A DNA stretch of 31,430 bases from Chara braunii (Eukaryota > Streptophyta > Charophyceae > Charales > Characeae): assembly GCA_003427395.1 (NCBI GenBank), contig BFEA01000001.1, positions 2,284,085 to 2,315,514 of the forward strand, written 5' to 3'. Positions 9,867 through 19,704 of this stretch are shown one piece after another. The notes under the pieces were generated by a model that was not told the origin of the DNA, did no database searches, and worked only from the letters and a program-made list of their open reading frames with translations. The position numbers and the translations under genes were made by a program. The first letter of the stretch is position 1. Each line of letters starts with the position of its first letter.

Positions 9867-10514
9867 TTAAAAGTTTTCACTTTCCCTCTCAAGTCTGATC
9901 CTCAATTTCTCATTTGACTGTTCGTCTCGAGTGTTTTTAGCCATGTCTATATACTTCTTGAGATTGTGGCTTAGAGATGTAGAGTCACCTAAAACCCATG
10001 AGTTTCAAATACATTCATCCAAGGTCAAAAACTCAGAAGTCAAGCTTAACACATAACTTTTCCCACATAGTAGAAAGACATGGCATTAAGAAGATCCCTC
10101 GTCCGAGATGTCGGTACTCGGATGGTTTAGTCACTGCCTCATAGTGAATCTCTGCAGGTGAGACATACCTTTTGTCCAGGGCAACCAAATCATCCCAGGA
10201 AGAACCATTGATAAGGTAAAAAGGAACCGAAGACCTAGGGTAGTCGGAGTATAGCTTAGGACTGAAGTTATGAATCAACTTTGCACCCTTCTTAAACACT
10301 TGTGCTCTCTCTTCAATATACTGGGCAACTGTAACCGAGACTAAGTCGAAATGCTCATTAGTTTTTTTTCTTTTCTTCACATAAATCCTCAAATCATGGA
10401 TAATTCCCTTTGCAAATTTTGTAAGAATTACAAAGATTGACTTAACTTCTTGTTTAAAACTAACTGCACTGACATATCGATACCGGAAAGCATCCTTGAG
10501 AGCAATCTGGTTGA
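9867..10514 (-). pseudogene. Family B, right copy (unknown protein, longest open version)
   Basis: The frame is open for about 160 codons from LNQIALKD (10,514) to a TGA near 10,033. It continues in another frame after a frameshift to SHNLKKYI, ending at TAA 9,867-9,869; upstream it can be followed to about 10,620 with two more stops. Composition: a hydrophobic stretch (SIFVILTKF), a basic patch (RIYVKKRKK), then polar blocks AQVFKKGAKLIHN, PFYLINGSSWDDL, LDKRYVSPAEIHYE, and a charged C-terminus. I recognise no known domain; it is not RT, integrase or a transposase I know. The homologue in the left arm is more decayed. Confidence 0.6.
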
Positions 10515-10973
10515 GGATGACAAAGACTAATCCACTCCCCGAAAATCATGTGTAGAGATGGATACGGAAACTGATTTGAATGTTTCTGATGAAAACAATG
10601 TCTGACTAATGTTGATCCATGTTATGACTGGTAATGACTGAGTAACGATAGGTCCTGGCTAAGGATCATAGGTGTTTTACATTATTGAAATTTGTCGAGT
10701 AATTGGCCGCTAATTGCCAAAATGAGAAAAATTCTAGCTTATTAGATAATGTTTGTTGTAAAAGTCACCAATGAGATTTTTTCGAGGAAAGAGTCTGAGA
10801 TCTCTCGCAATCATCTGAGTTTTACCCTTTTATTCTAAATAGAAAACATGCTCAATGTTTATTATTTCCCCAATCCTCTGGACACCATATTCTCTCAAAA
10901 CCAGTTTATGAAATTTCATATATTGGAAGACCTCAATTTCTCAACCTTTATACTTTTCTTTATTGATACCGCA

Positions 10974-11018
10974 TCTCATGTTATGAATAAACTTTGCACC
11001 GTTATGAAACACTCGTGC
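10974..11018 (-). pseudogene. Third, partial family B fragment
   Basis: The minus strand reads ARVFHNGAKFIHNMR, close to AQVFKKGAKLIHNFS in the family B right copy about 700 bp away in the same direction, and similar at DNA level over about 45 bases. Flanks on both sides do not match. It suggests partial tandem duplication of family B, or a short gene-conversion tract, within the right arm. Confidence 0.5.
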
Positions 11019-11426
11019 TCTTCTCTTATCTTAAGCTCAAATTTTGACGAGAGATAGGGATGAGTATTTGTTTTGTTGTCTCAGGGCGTTAAAAAGGTTT
11101 GTGGTCAAAGTTAAGCTAACATCCGCACGCTGTTACTGATGAGGTTTTCATAATAGGGTCCTCTTACCTAGGTCTTTAGCTAACGACCATCTTCTTGCTA
11201 GTCCGCAACATTTTACTGCTATGATTGTCAATAACTGCTTGCTATTAACTTTCAATCAGAGGAGGGTTGAGACCGCACAAAAATTCATTATCATATGGCA
11301 CAAGCGCTGCTAGGGTTCGTCTACGTTCGAATACAATATGAGGGTGCTGTTGAGCATTAACTTCGAATGCCGATAAAAACAATTAAGATAATATAAAATA
11401 AATTAAATGTTTATTGTAAGTACCTC

Positions 11427-11451
11427 TACTGATCAATAAAAATAATCAGTA
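11427..11451. repeat. Hairpin, 7-bp stem
   Basis: TACTGAT (11,427-11,433) and ATCAGTA (11,445-11,451) are exact complements around an A-rich loop. First of four dyads within 430 bp. Confidence 0.6.
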
Positions 11452-11543
11452 CAGCAACTCATGTACAACCCGTTCAGTCTGTTAAAAATTGCAAGTCCGA
11501 ATTTGACCTAGTCCTTACTAGAGCGTTACTCAACAAACACTCT

Positions 11544-11602
11544 ACAGTGACCTTGAGCATAAAATTTGACCTTATGTCGCATGACAGCAACCAGGTCACT
11601 GT
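11544..11602. repeat. Inverted repeat, 9-bp perfect arms
   Basis: ACAGTGACC (11,544-11,552) and GGTCACTGT (11,594-11,602) with a 41-nt spacer. Confidence 0.75.
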
Positions 11603-11703
11603 GTGCTCGGTACGAGAACCCTAAGTATAAGTATTTTGAGTATAATTCATTCATTGGGTGTCAAAGCCCTAAGTAAGAAAATTACTCATACTCAATATGT
11701 TGT

Positions 11704-11724
11704 TTTCAGACGTAGTGTCTGAAA
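11704..11724. repeat. Hairpin, 8-bp stem, 5-nt loop
   Basis: TTTCAGAC (11,704-11,711), loop GTAGT, GTCTGAAA (11,717-11,724). Confidence 0.75.
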
Positions 11725-11832
11725 TCACTCAGCAAGATATTTTTTTACGCAAAACCAGCCCGTATTAAGAAGTGGTGGTTTTCAGCACAAAGGGTGCGTT
11801 CATGCTCAACGTAGTGATTTTATCGAGAGGTT

Positions 11833-11852
11833 TTTTCACTACTCAGTGAAAA
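11833..11852. repeat. Hairpin, 8-bp stem, ACTC tetraloop
   Basis: TTTTCACT (11,833-11,840), loop ACTC, AGTGAAAA (11,845-11,852). Short ACTCA-type words recur about seven times between 11,520 and 11,895, some inside these dyads. The left arm has the complementary GAGTAGTGAA at 6,683-6,692, so part of this sequence is ancestral to both arms. Confidence 0.8.
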
Positions 11853-12033
11853 GGAAAAACTCTAGAGTCAATTTCCAGACATTACTCAACATGATAATTC
11901 TAAGTACGAAGTCGAATAGTCCTTCATGCAAATAAATTAATTTAACATAAAATTTGAATCAGTAAACTCTAAGAATTTGTCATGTCCGGTGGAAATATAT
12001 ATCATACGCGGAGAATCAATAGAAAGTTTTTTG

Positions 12034-12200
12034 TATCTGCAAATATGTACTTCAATAAATAGGGTATCCTCGTAATATTAGCAAAGTCAGAGGTACTTCT
12101 GCAACTTGCTCTTTAATAAATAGGAAACTTCTGCCATATTAGGAAAGATTAGGGGTATGCATATACCTTGCCCTCATTTAATAGGGATACGCTAACAGTA
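12034..12200. repeat. 61-bp tandem repeat, about 2.7 units
   Basis: AATAAATAGG-type words recur at 12,054, 12,115 and 12,176 (steps of 61), each followed by a similar TATT-AG-AAAG segment and preceded by a CTTGC/CTGCA segment. The units are diverged, and I see no coding sequence in them. Confidence 0.7.
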
Positions 12201-13717
12201 AACCGGAATTATATGCGATTTCAAAACTTGCCTTACATGTGAGGCACATCAATCTTTAAACTTGTATTTAAACCAGTTGGCAATTTCTGACGTTAGCCCC
12301 CGTTGAGTAAGTGTTTAACAATTAGATGAACTATTTTATTTATTTGTCGTTTTTTTTCCCAACAGTCCATTACTCAATCATCATGAAAATAAGGAATGGA
12401 GACTCAACATCTTCTGGTGAGACGGGAATCAAGACTTACGCTTATTTTCAAGCTTCGGCCAGAGATGAACGAAGTCATTATTTTCCTTCTTAACTGACAA
12501 TTAAAACTTGAACAACGAATTCTATGGATTCAAAATATGTTGTTAAACTCACTTTACTTACTTAAGAAGACTGTTATTTAGTATTTTGTTAACGCGAGTT
12601 GAAATAGAACATTGACCATCATTCCATAAAGTTCAATCAACCAAACTCAATTTTAAGCAAATTCACGCGATTCGAGAACATCACTTGTCAGTCATAGCAC
12701 ACACAAAAACCATCACATACGAGTAAGCAAAATAGAGATCTCAAGTGAAAGCAAAATGATGACGTTCTCAAGCAAGGGTAGTCGAAGTTTTATTTTTTTT
12801 TTGTCCCAATTAATAATCGTACTTCCCCAAAAAATTGTCTTTGTCATTCAAGTTTGCCTTTATGTACATCTTTTACCTTTCCTCCTCACTTAAACTTTTC
12901 AACATCCCATTTTAATGCTTAACTTCTTTCTCCCAAACTCAACCAGGAAACACTCTTGTTACGAATGATGAAGATTACTGATTATGTGATCGGTTCAATA
13001 ATGAATTCGCCTATCACAGAAAAATAAACAGTTTATCCCTTAGCGATAGTTTTAAGAATTAACACTAGAGAGACGGAACCACACTGGCATTAACACAGGG
13101 AAGTAGCACTAAGGCAGTCAAGTCACACTCAAAGATAGTGTCAAGATCAATGGGAAAATAACTTAGATCACACTCGACGATAACAAAAGGAAGAGGAGTA
13201 CTGACATATGATAATCCACGTAAGGACGAAGGGACACTTCAGGTAATACAAGTGATCCCGAACTACATCAAACTGAAGACGGAGAACTTAATCAAGACAA
13301 GAGTTTCTGACAGTGGTTACCCATTCAAAGACCCACAAGCATGGCAATGGGGATTTAGCGTATGACTACGAGCGAGTTTGACAAAGTTATCAGTTTAAAA
13401 GTAGTGAGCGAATGAGTATGGCATGCTCAATGCCTCTACATTAGCACATTGAGTGAAAACGACAGTCGTTGAAAGAGCAAGGATCGGGCTATAACAAACT
13501 CAATAAAAAGGTCAGACTCGAAGAACAACGTGCACGTCAGGATTGATCCGCAAAAAAAAAAGAAAAAAAAGTTTGACACTTGGACTGCTAAAATATGGCG
13601 ACTTGTCATGGAGCGAGCCCTGGTAATAGAAAATTTCAAATCGCGTTATCAATTTTTAAGCGCATTATGTCATCCTCTTCTCTCGCGCATCTATTGCAAT
13701 CTCTTCCGACTTTTTTT
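12201..13717. other. Unassigned right-arm DNA
   Basis: AT-rich, no recognised gene. It includes a T9 tract near 12,793 and an A-rich tract at 13,552-13,569. Alignment with the left arm is not visible by eye here. Confidence 0.4.
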
Positions 13718-13841
13718 AATTACGCGTGTGGTGTATGTCTTGCCCTCGCCTCTCTTTGGTTCTTTGTCGAATTTTCATTCAATTACGCGTGTGGTATGTC
13801 TTGCCCTCGCCTCTCTTTGGTTCTTTGTCAAATTCTCCCTT
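13718..13841. repeat. Recent 63-bp tandem duplication
   Basis: Two units begin AATTACGCGTGTGGT at 13,718 and 13,781 and are almost identical, apart from a two-base deletion after GTGGT in unit 2 and a few changes at the end. The near identity makes this one of the youngest events in the window. Confidence 0.92.
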
Positions 13842-14369
13842 ATGATCCGTAACTGCCTTGAGGGCCCAGAGACTTCGTTATTACGAGCTGGCTTCACTAG
13901 GGAGTGGGCGACGTTGACCATAGAACACACTTATAGTTCTTGCAAGTTGTCGGACATAGTCTGATCTTCAACAACTCATGCCCCTCTCTCGTAGGTTGCC
14001 CAGCTGCCTATATAACGCATGAGTTAACCGCGGTTGATTGTGGTCTTAAACCCTTCATCATCCTGAGTTATTCCTCTGGTGCTCACTCGCGCAGTTAGTA
14101 CTATGTCCCGCACATTCACTCCCACTTCACCAAGACTGAGATGAAGTATGGGGCTATTGTTGACACGTGAGTGTCCCTCTCGAATCTCATGGGAAATCTG
14201 ACTTTGGTGGACTTCCTTCCCTCGCTAGTACTCAGGACAGTGCATTCGCTTTCGACTTCATTATACCAAAAACGGAAAGACACAAAATTGCGCATGACTG
14301 TTTGTGACATCAACAGTGAGGTCCGCTCTTAGAGTGCCCGTGAGAGTTTGCCTTCATCCCTTTGTTTCC

Positions 14370-14918
14370 CTATGAATGCTCTCCTCTACCGCACATACGC
14401 CATGCTCTCGCCCCGCGGTTCGTGACTGCCTCAGTTTCTCCGTCGACGTGAGATGGCCTCCAGCCCTCCGGGCCTTCCTCTACCAGTGCAGCCGGCGGGA
14501 GACCCCGCCTCCACTGATCATGTTCGTGCCAGGACTGGGTCTTAACAGCATCGCTAGCCTCAGACTCAGCATTGGAGTCCCGGTCCAGGTCTTGTTGTTC
14601 ACGCTCCGTGGTCCCAATAGACGTCTTCGTCTTCTGGTACGAAATGGTCGCCTGAACCTCTGCTATCACTCCCTCCCTTCTGCACCTCCGATTGGCTCGG
14701 TTCTTCGCCTTCGTGACGACCGCTTGCAGCTTTGGGCTTGTTCTCATCTCCTCTTCTCTTACCCCCTCCACGTTCATTTTCAGTTTTGCTTCGTCGTTGT
14801 CAAAATTTAGGATAGTAGTAATCCAAGGGCCTTCCCCAGATACTAGGGCCCATTGAGTCAGGAGCCTCCAGTATTCGGGCTTATAGCCTTCCAGCCCCTT
14901 CCTGCATGCCACAGTCAC
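14370..14918 (-). pseudogene. Family A, segment 2, right copy (182-codon open frame, unknown protein)
   Basis: Open for 182 codons, beginning at a GTG just after an in-frame stop, so the natural start is not visible and this may be an exon or a 5'-truncated gene. Order of features: CRKGLEGY and W-x-x-L-x-x-W (residues 5-25), GEGPW (about 30-34), an acidic stretch, a basic block with AKNRANRRCRREG (about 70-85), TISYQKTKTS, GTTEREQQ, EASDAV, EEGPEGW, then an Arg-rich end. Homologous blocks occur in the left arm at 3,224-3,754. The acid/base alternation without catalytic motifs would suit a nucleic-acid-binding or gag-like protein, but that is only a guess. Composition is more GC-rich than its surroundings. 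Confidence 0.5.
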
Positions 14919-15267
14919 TCTCTCCTATTAGTATGTGCCTCACACCTACAACAATCACTTGCCCTTTGTCATGCACAGAGCAGGATGACCATCGGGCCAA
15001 CAGGCTCATACGAACGCAATCAGTGCGCCTCACCTATCTTTATAACTATCTCGTCCTTTAAAACAGGGTAGTAGCAGCACAAGTCTGAGCACGTGCTTTC
15101 TGACCAATAGTCGTAGGGTTTTAGTGGCTACCTCTTATAGAGCCTGCGGGTGCCACAATCTCTATGTTCCTAATGGGATCTAAGGGGTCCACTATAGATA
15201 AATAAAATCGGAATAATATTAACATAATAGTTTTATCAAAAGAGCAAAGAGTACACCCAGCGATCGT

Positions 15268-15470
15268 CACTTAAATACAGCCCTATGGTCCATGTCTACT
15301 ATCTTTTCACGGGGGTCCCATAACGTGATACCGACTAATTCTTTCCTTCCTTTAAAGGGGAACATCAGACTATCCTTAATGGGTACCCGTGTGCGATGGC
15401 AAGGAGAGGGCTTATGACCTTCCACCGGGGTGAGAAGCCTCCTATCGAAGCGGTCGCGGGTCGCACTCGT
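15268..15470 (-). pseudogene. Family A, segment 1, right copy (unknown protein)
   Basis: About 66 open codons ending at TGA 15,268-15,270. They contain RDRFDRRLLTPVEG, KPSPCHRTRVP, F-x-GRKE, GITLWD. The block from RDRF to RVP has 65 of 78 bases identical to the left copy (hand count). A TAA precedes it at the position of the left copy's TAG. No known family. Confidence 0.45.
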
Positions 15471-15754
15471 TTTGGGGCCTTACAACGTGGCATCCAGCAC
15501 ATCGTGCCTGCGTAAACGAGTCGCAAAAAGTTGGGTCAGTCTAGTCCGACCACTTAAATCACGTTTCAAAAATGAATTGTTTGTTTCCCCGCGAAGTGAT
15601 AGAGGAGGAACTAGCTTTGAGAATATACAATAAAATCATAGAAGAAGCTAGAATCCCCATCAAGAAGCGTAACGCCGCTGCAACCTGACACCTTTAGATC
15701 ATTTAGAACTAAGATGAAGATTTGGATCAGAGCAGAGGCTTGACGCGCAAATTT

Positions 15755-15810
15755 TTCTTATTTTCTATTTTTTATTTTCCTTTTTTTCCTTTAACTTTTA
15801 CTTGATTATG
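15755..15810. repeat. T-rich tract at arm-matching position
   Basis: TTTTTCTATTTTTTATTTTCC-type run whose complement is A/G-rich, matching the left-arm purine tract at 1,962-2,008 in both position and strand. Confidence 0.6.
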
Positions 15811-15888
15811 ACTGCAACTCTGTGCACATAATCCATAACTCATACTTTAGGGGTTTGACGTAGAGTTTAACAGACCGCTTAGGTCCCT

Positions 15889-16119
15889 CTACCTTCGCGT
15901 TCCTGGGTGAGCCCGACGGCTACCACAACAACATGTCGGTTGTGCTCTGTTGTATAGTAGGGCGTCGAGCCCGTGTGGACCAATGGAAAGCTTAGTGGCG
16001 CAACCCCGTCTTTTGCTGGTGGGAACGCCCAATAGGACTAATCCAGGAATTGGTCGCACATGTAGTCCACCTGCTGTATAGCTCTGGTGCGACCTGCACT
16101 TAAAGTAAGCTGTGTTCAC
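15889..16119 (-). pseudogene. Family A, outer segment, right copy (unknown protein)
   Basis: A 76-codon frame whose end (LSIGPHG, ALLYNRAQ, GSRRAHPGT) parallels the left frame at 1,655-1,870. It marks the outermost clear match between the arms. Confidence 0.35.
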
Positions 16120-16545
16120 AATCGGGCAAAGTCGCCCGCACGAAGGGTGTGGTTAGTATACGACGGAAGGTTGGAACATCGCGCCCTCCGACATTATACT
16201 AAACCCCCGACCAGCGTCCCCGCTGAGTGGAAATCTGTTCGGTAAATAATATAAGATAACAACAGTCGGTAGTATGGTAATTGATTCTCACAACATTGAA
16301 GTAGCGAGGTTCTCATAGTGCAGTTGTAGCAATTGACTCGTGATTACTGCAACACAAATGTTTTCCTCTTTTCCTCTTTCTCTCGCACTTGCTCTTCTCC
16401 GCAAAGCTGCGACTGCACTTCATGACTGTTTTTCATTCCTCTTCTTAGCAGTGAGACCCTCTTACTCTCACAATATGTTCTCAACCTTCTTTGTTGCACA
16501 ACCTCTCTCTTTCACTTATCACTAAGTGGTGACTTCTCTTGGAAT
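16120..16545. other. Unassigned DNA outside the right arm
   Basis: No gene recognised. A 61-codon hydrophobic frame (16,340-16,525) has no further support. Confidence 0.35.
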
Positions 16546-16680
16546 ATGCCTGAAACACGTCGAGGACATGGAAGAGGAAGGGGCGGCAGGGGCGGTAAAA
16601 CTCGTGAATAATTGTTATCTCGCACAAGGCGAGAGATTAGCTCCGAGGAGGACGAAAAAAAAAAGTGAGGTTATGATGCT
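16546..16680 (+). pseudogene. RG-rich N-terminus, gag-like, with internal stop
   Basis: ATG at 16,546 opens MPETRRGHGRGRGGRGG, interrupted by TAA after 21 codons. The same frame then reads through SSEEDEKKK to a TGA. Arg-Gly-rich leaders followed by an acidic/lysine segment are common at the N-termini of Ty3/gypsy gag proteins, especially in plants, but also in ordinary RNA-binding proteins. The frame is lost soon after. Confidence 0.3.
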
Positions 16681-17361
16681 CATACCATACCATACTCGTG
16701 TCACCTCTTTGCAGGCTGGTACGAAAAAACTTCATCCCTCACGAAGATGAAGTATTATCAGAGAAAGTTTGAGGTGCGTTATGGCACCCCAAGCTCTTCC
16801 GCTTCTCCATATTTCCCTAGAGCTCTCACTACTCTAATGACAAGAAAGGCGTTAGTGCCAACATCGTCACCCTTTATCCCTTATGTTCTTCCTTCTCAGT
16901 CTCATCTTAGTAATTGTACTCTCTTCTATATTTTCTTTCTTATCGCTTTACTTTAGGTAGAATTCATGACTATTTTTTATTTCTTGTATAAGGATGGCAT
17001 CTTTCCTTGAATTTTATGATTTTACTTTTTTTAAATTCTCAGTCCACTTCATACTTCACAGCATCCCTGCCACTCCTTGGCTTGAGAGTTTGAATACCTT
17101 GAGGTCGAGGATGCAGGTTTCTTGTGAACTAGGTCGCTCTATCGAGTAATATCGACCACCAAATCAATTCAAAAACGGTTTGATCTTAGTCTTTCACCTG
17201 TAACTAACTTTGATCTCACGTTACTTTGAAAGTTGACTTTTCTCTGAAATTTTCTTGGTAAAGAAGTTACCTCGTTTCTTTTTGACGGTAATGTTGGGGA
17301 TATTATCACACTATCATTAGTCATGTAGACACTCATTCTGTCAACTGTGCTGGGACAAGAT
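16681..17361. other. Unassigned DNA
   Basis: Short frames only; pyrimidine-rich on the plus strand near 16,780-16,960. No supportable gene. Confidence 0.4.
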
Positions 17362-17530
17362 ATACCAAACCCTTTTTTTGTTCTCTGGCCTGAGTGAGAC
17401 ACCTTCTCAACTTCTCAAGCAACCGAAGGGGATACCAAACCCCGTTCTCTTTCTCTGATCTGAGTGAGGCGTCTCCTCAACTTCTCAGATAAACAAAGGG
17501 GATACCAAACCCTTTTTTCTTTCTCTGGTC
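17362..17530. repeat. 70-bp tandem repeat, about 2.4 units
   Basis: ATACCAAACCC starts units at 17,362, 17,432 and 17,502 (exact steps of 70). Each unit continues with TTCTCT-GG/AT-CTGAGTGAG and CTTCTCA. Copies are similar but not identical. Confidence 0.9.
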
Positions 17531-18387
17531 TTGTAATTTTACGTGAACATGCATAAACCTGCAACACAACGAGTTCCACAAACGACCAAACAAGATCCCA
17601 ACAAGAAAGCCCTCTTACAAACAGTAGTCAAACAGTAATTACATAAAATTAATTAGAATAAAATCTATAATAAAATAATAAATAATATAAACAGTTCTAA
17701 ACACCAAGAAGTCATCGATTACCTTGATTTTGGTCCACCACTGGCAAGGGCTGACAAACCTCCCTTCAGTCTGAAGTCCCTCATTCGGCCCGCCTCAGGT
17801 AAGGACCAATCAGACCATTTGTCTTGACAACCCCTTTAACATGCTTCCAGGTTAGGACCACCATATCCACTACACGAGTATGATGATCCTCTGGTGTGCC
17901 TCATGCCAGAACACCCAGACTATAATGGGTCTGGTTGCCATAAGACATTTGACCTCCTGTCAGTCCAATTGCCCTATACCCAGATTTAACCACTATGGTC
18001 GGGGTCTGGCTCACCCACCAATTTTCGGTCTGGGGCACTGCCTGCCCCGCCCAAATTTTGAATGCAGGACCTTGTCTAATTGTGATTCGGACTCTGACTA
18101 ACTTACTAAATTGCAACCTCTGACTGCGATAGGGTTCCATCTGACCCCTTTTGACATCCTAGGCCAGACTCTCGGATCCTTAGCCTCAGCCAACTACGAA
18201 ATTCGACACTCGAGTCGAGGACCTGCTGACCCCATCAGATTGCAACTTACTTCGGTAAGGCTCTGCCTAACCTCAGCAATCAATAATGACTCGGGCTAAA
18301 GAGAAGAAAATATCAGGTGCAGACAAACAACAAGCATACAAAGCCCACACGCAGACCGCCCGTGCCCTAAAAAATTGAACAATCATT
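17531..18387. other. Unassigned DNA with short dyads
   Basis: AT-rich to about 17,710, then an abrupt switch to more GC-rich, pyrimidine-biased DNA to about 18,300 with recurring CAGACT/GGTCTG-like words. One clear hairpin is CCAGAC (17,915-17,920), loop TATAATGG, GTCTGG (17,929-17,934). No protein recognised. If the minus-strand retrotransposon extends this far, this could be its 3' untranslated or LTR sequence. Confidence 0.35.
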
Positions 18388-18690
18388 TCCGAAGAGACGT
18401 CCCTTCAGTCTCATGATGCACTGAACAACAACAAGACAAAAAAAAAAAAAAATCCAAGAGACTTCCCTTCAGCCTTAAGGAAACACAAAGTTACTGATTT
18501 AAGAGAGGTTTCTTCCATCATGTGATAATATTTCCAAGAGACCTCTCGTGAGCCTCAAGGAAATATATAATGTTGATCCCAGAGAGGTTTCTTCCTTCAT
18601 CTGATAATTTTCCAAGAGACCTCCTCGTCAGCATCAAGGAAAAATTAAGATACTGGTCCCAGAGAGATCTTTTCCCTCATCTGGAACAAA
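18388..18690. repeat. 79-bp tandem repeat, about 3.7 units, with hairpins
   Basis: CCAAGAG occurs at 18,454, 18,534 and 18,612, with a degenerate first unit from about 18,388. Each full unit carries TTCC-AAGAGAC, then TCAAGGAAA, then AGAGAGGTTTCTTCC, then CATCTGATAA. The unit at 18,534 folds with ATATTTCC (18,528-18,535) against GGAAATAT (18,559-18,566). The unit at 18,612 folds with TTTTCC (18,608-18,613) against GGAAAA (18,638-18,643), extended outward by TAA/TTA across a one-base bulge. Unit 2 has lost most of its stem to a poly-A run. Confidence 0.88.
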
Positions 18691-18757
18691 AGATAGACAA
18701 ATTACTCAAAAAACACTAATTCCCTTAACTAAGAACTCTTTGTCAAGTGAAGCTGAA

Positions 18758-18891
18758 CTTCCTTAGGCCCATCAAGCTTTTTCTTCATTGCTGAAATGAT
18801 GTTGTTTACAACTTCAATGTGCCGCTTCTTTAGGTCCATCAAACTTTACCTTCATCACATAAATGATGTTGCTTACATCTTCAATGTACAC
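18758..18891. repeat. 67-bp tandem duplication
   Basis: CTTCCTTAGGCCCATCAAGC at 18,758 and CTTCTTTAGGTCCATCAAAC at 18,825 begin two adjacent units, both ending in AAATGATGTTG-TTACA-CTTCAATGT. Confidence 0.85.
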
Positions 18892-19133
18892 AACCACGAG
18901 TTCTCTGAACTTGACACTGCGTCAATACTTAGGAAACTGATATCTTATCACTTCCTACTGCAACTGCTTCTCACAGTTACTTTCCATTTTTAGAGATCTG
19001 ACGCTTGTAGATCGATTGTAACTCTGTATCAGTGATACTTTAATCTTATTAGTTTTGTAACTTGCGAAAATAAAAAAATTAGTGCGCATGCAAAAATGAA
19101 TATGAATCGTTTGATGACTCTCTCTTATTCCTT

Positions 19134-19195
19134 CATGTCAAAAATTGACATGCTAAAAATTGACATGCTCGAAATTGACATACTGAATTGACAAT
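19134..19195. repeat. Short tandem repeat of AAATTGACATGCT-type units
   Basis: About four units of 14-17 bp. The first creates the dyad TGTCAAAAATTGACA. Confidence 0.85.
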
Positions 19196-19319
19196 GCAAT
19201 AATGATCAAAGTCTACCGAAATTTCAGTCTTGCAGTCTCGCTATCTTACTGTATTTCTTTCAGTTTTATGAAACTGCTCTCTTACTTGACGATTGACCTC
19301 TCTTTACTATATTTGTGGT

Positions 19320-19500
19320 CATAGTAGAAAAATCAGATGAGGATCTCTGAAGATAAATTTCGAAGTCTCGACCCTTATATCATGAACTCTTGAGTCACCC
19401 ATCTCGGATATCTCATATACTTTGTCCTTTTTTTCACGGGTAAATCTGTAAGGACCACGCCATCATGACTCCAAATGTTCAGTCCATTGAGTCGCTAGTG
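19320..19500 (-). pseudogene. Ty3/gypsy integrase C-terminal GPY/F module
   Basis: On the minus strand a frame reads W-T-E-H-L-E-S, one stop, then WRGPYRFTREKKDKVYEI, ending in a hydrophobic tail and stop near 19,320. W-x-GPY-F is the GPY/F signature that follows the DDE core in many Ty3/gypsy integrases. It is frameshifted relative to the core at 19,705-19,962. Confidence 0.7.
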
Positions 19501-19704
19501 AATTGTTATAAAGCAAGACGAGATCATAAATTTTTAGGGTTTTTTTTTTTATGTATTGTTCCAATTCCACCTCTCTTGATTAGACAACTGACTAATGACC
19601 ATCCTCTCTGCAACATTTAACACAGCCTGCTGAACTTCTAATATCTGTCTCATTCTGATCTTAGAAGTTCTATAATGAAATATTTTTTATCTTTTTCTTA
19701 ACCA

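Larger units (their letters stand above)
9522..16119 (-). repeat. Right arm of giant imperfect inverted repeat
   Basis: Reverse complement of the left arm in the same order (see the left arm for the paired anchors). Right-arm-specific changes are a 61-bp tandem repeat at about 12,034-12,200, a recent 63-bp duplication at 13,718-13,841, a cluster of hairpins at 11.43-11.85 kb, and absence of the RT-like insert and of the 191-bp tandem units. It is shorter than the left arm by roughly 1 kb. Confidence 0.8.

Noticed and set aside
14376-14810. 144-codon plus-strand frame opposite family A
   Set aside because: It is the shadow of the minus-strand frame, whose motifs are shared with the left arm; the plus-strand translation is not.
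18388-18690. CRISPR-like array
   Set aside because: Units are directly adjoining with no unique spacers, repeats differ, there are no cas genes, and the DNA is eukaryotic.
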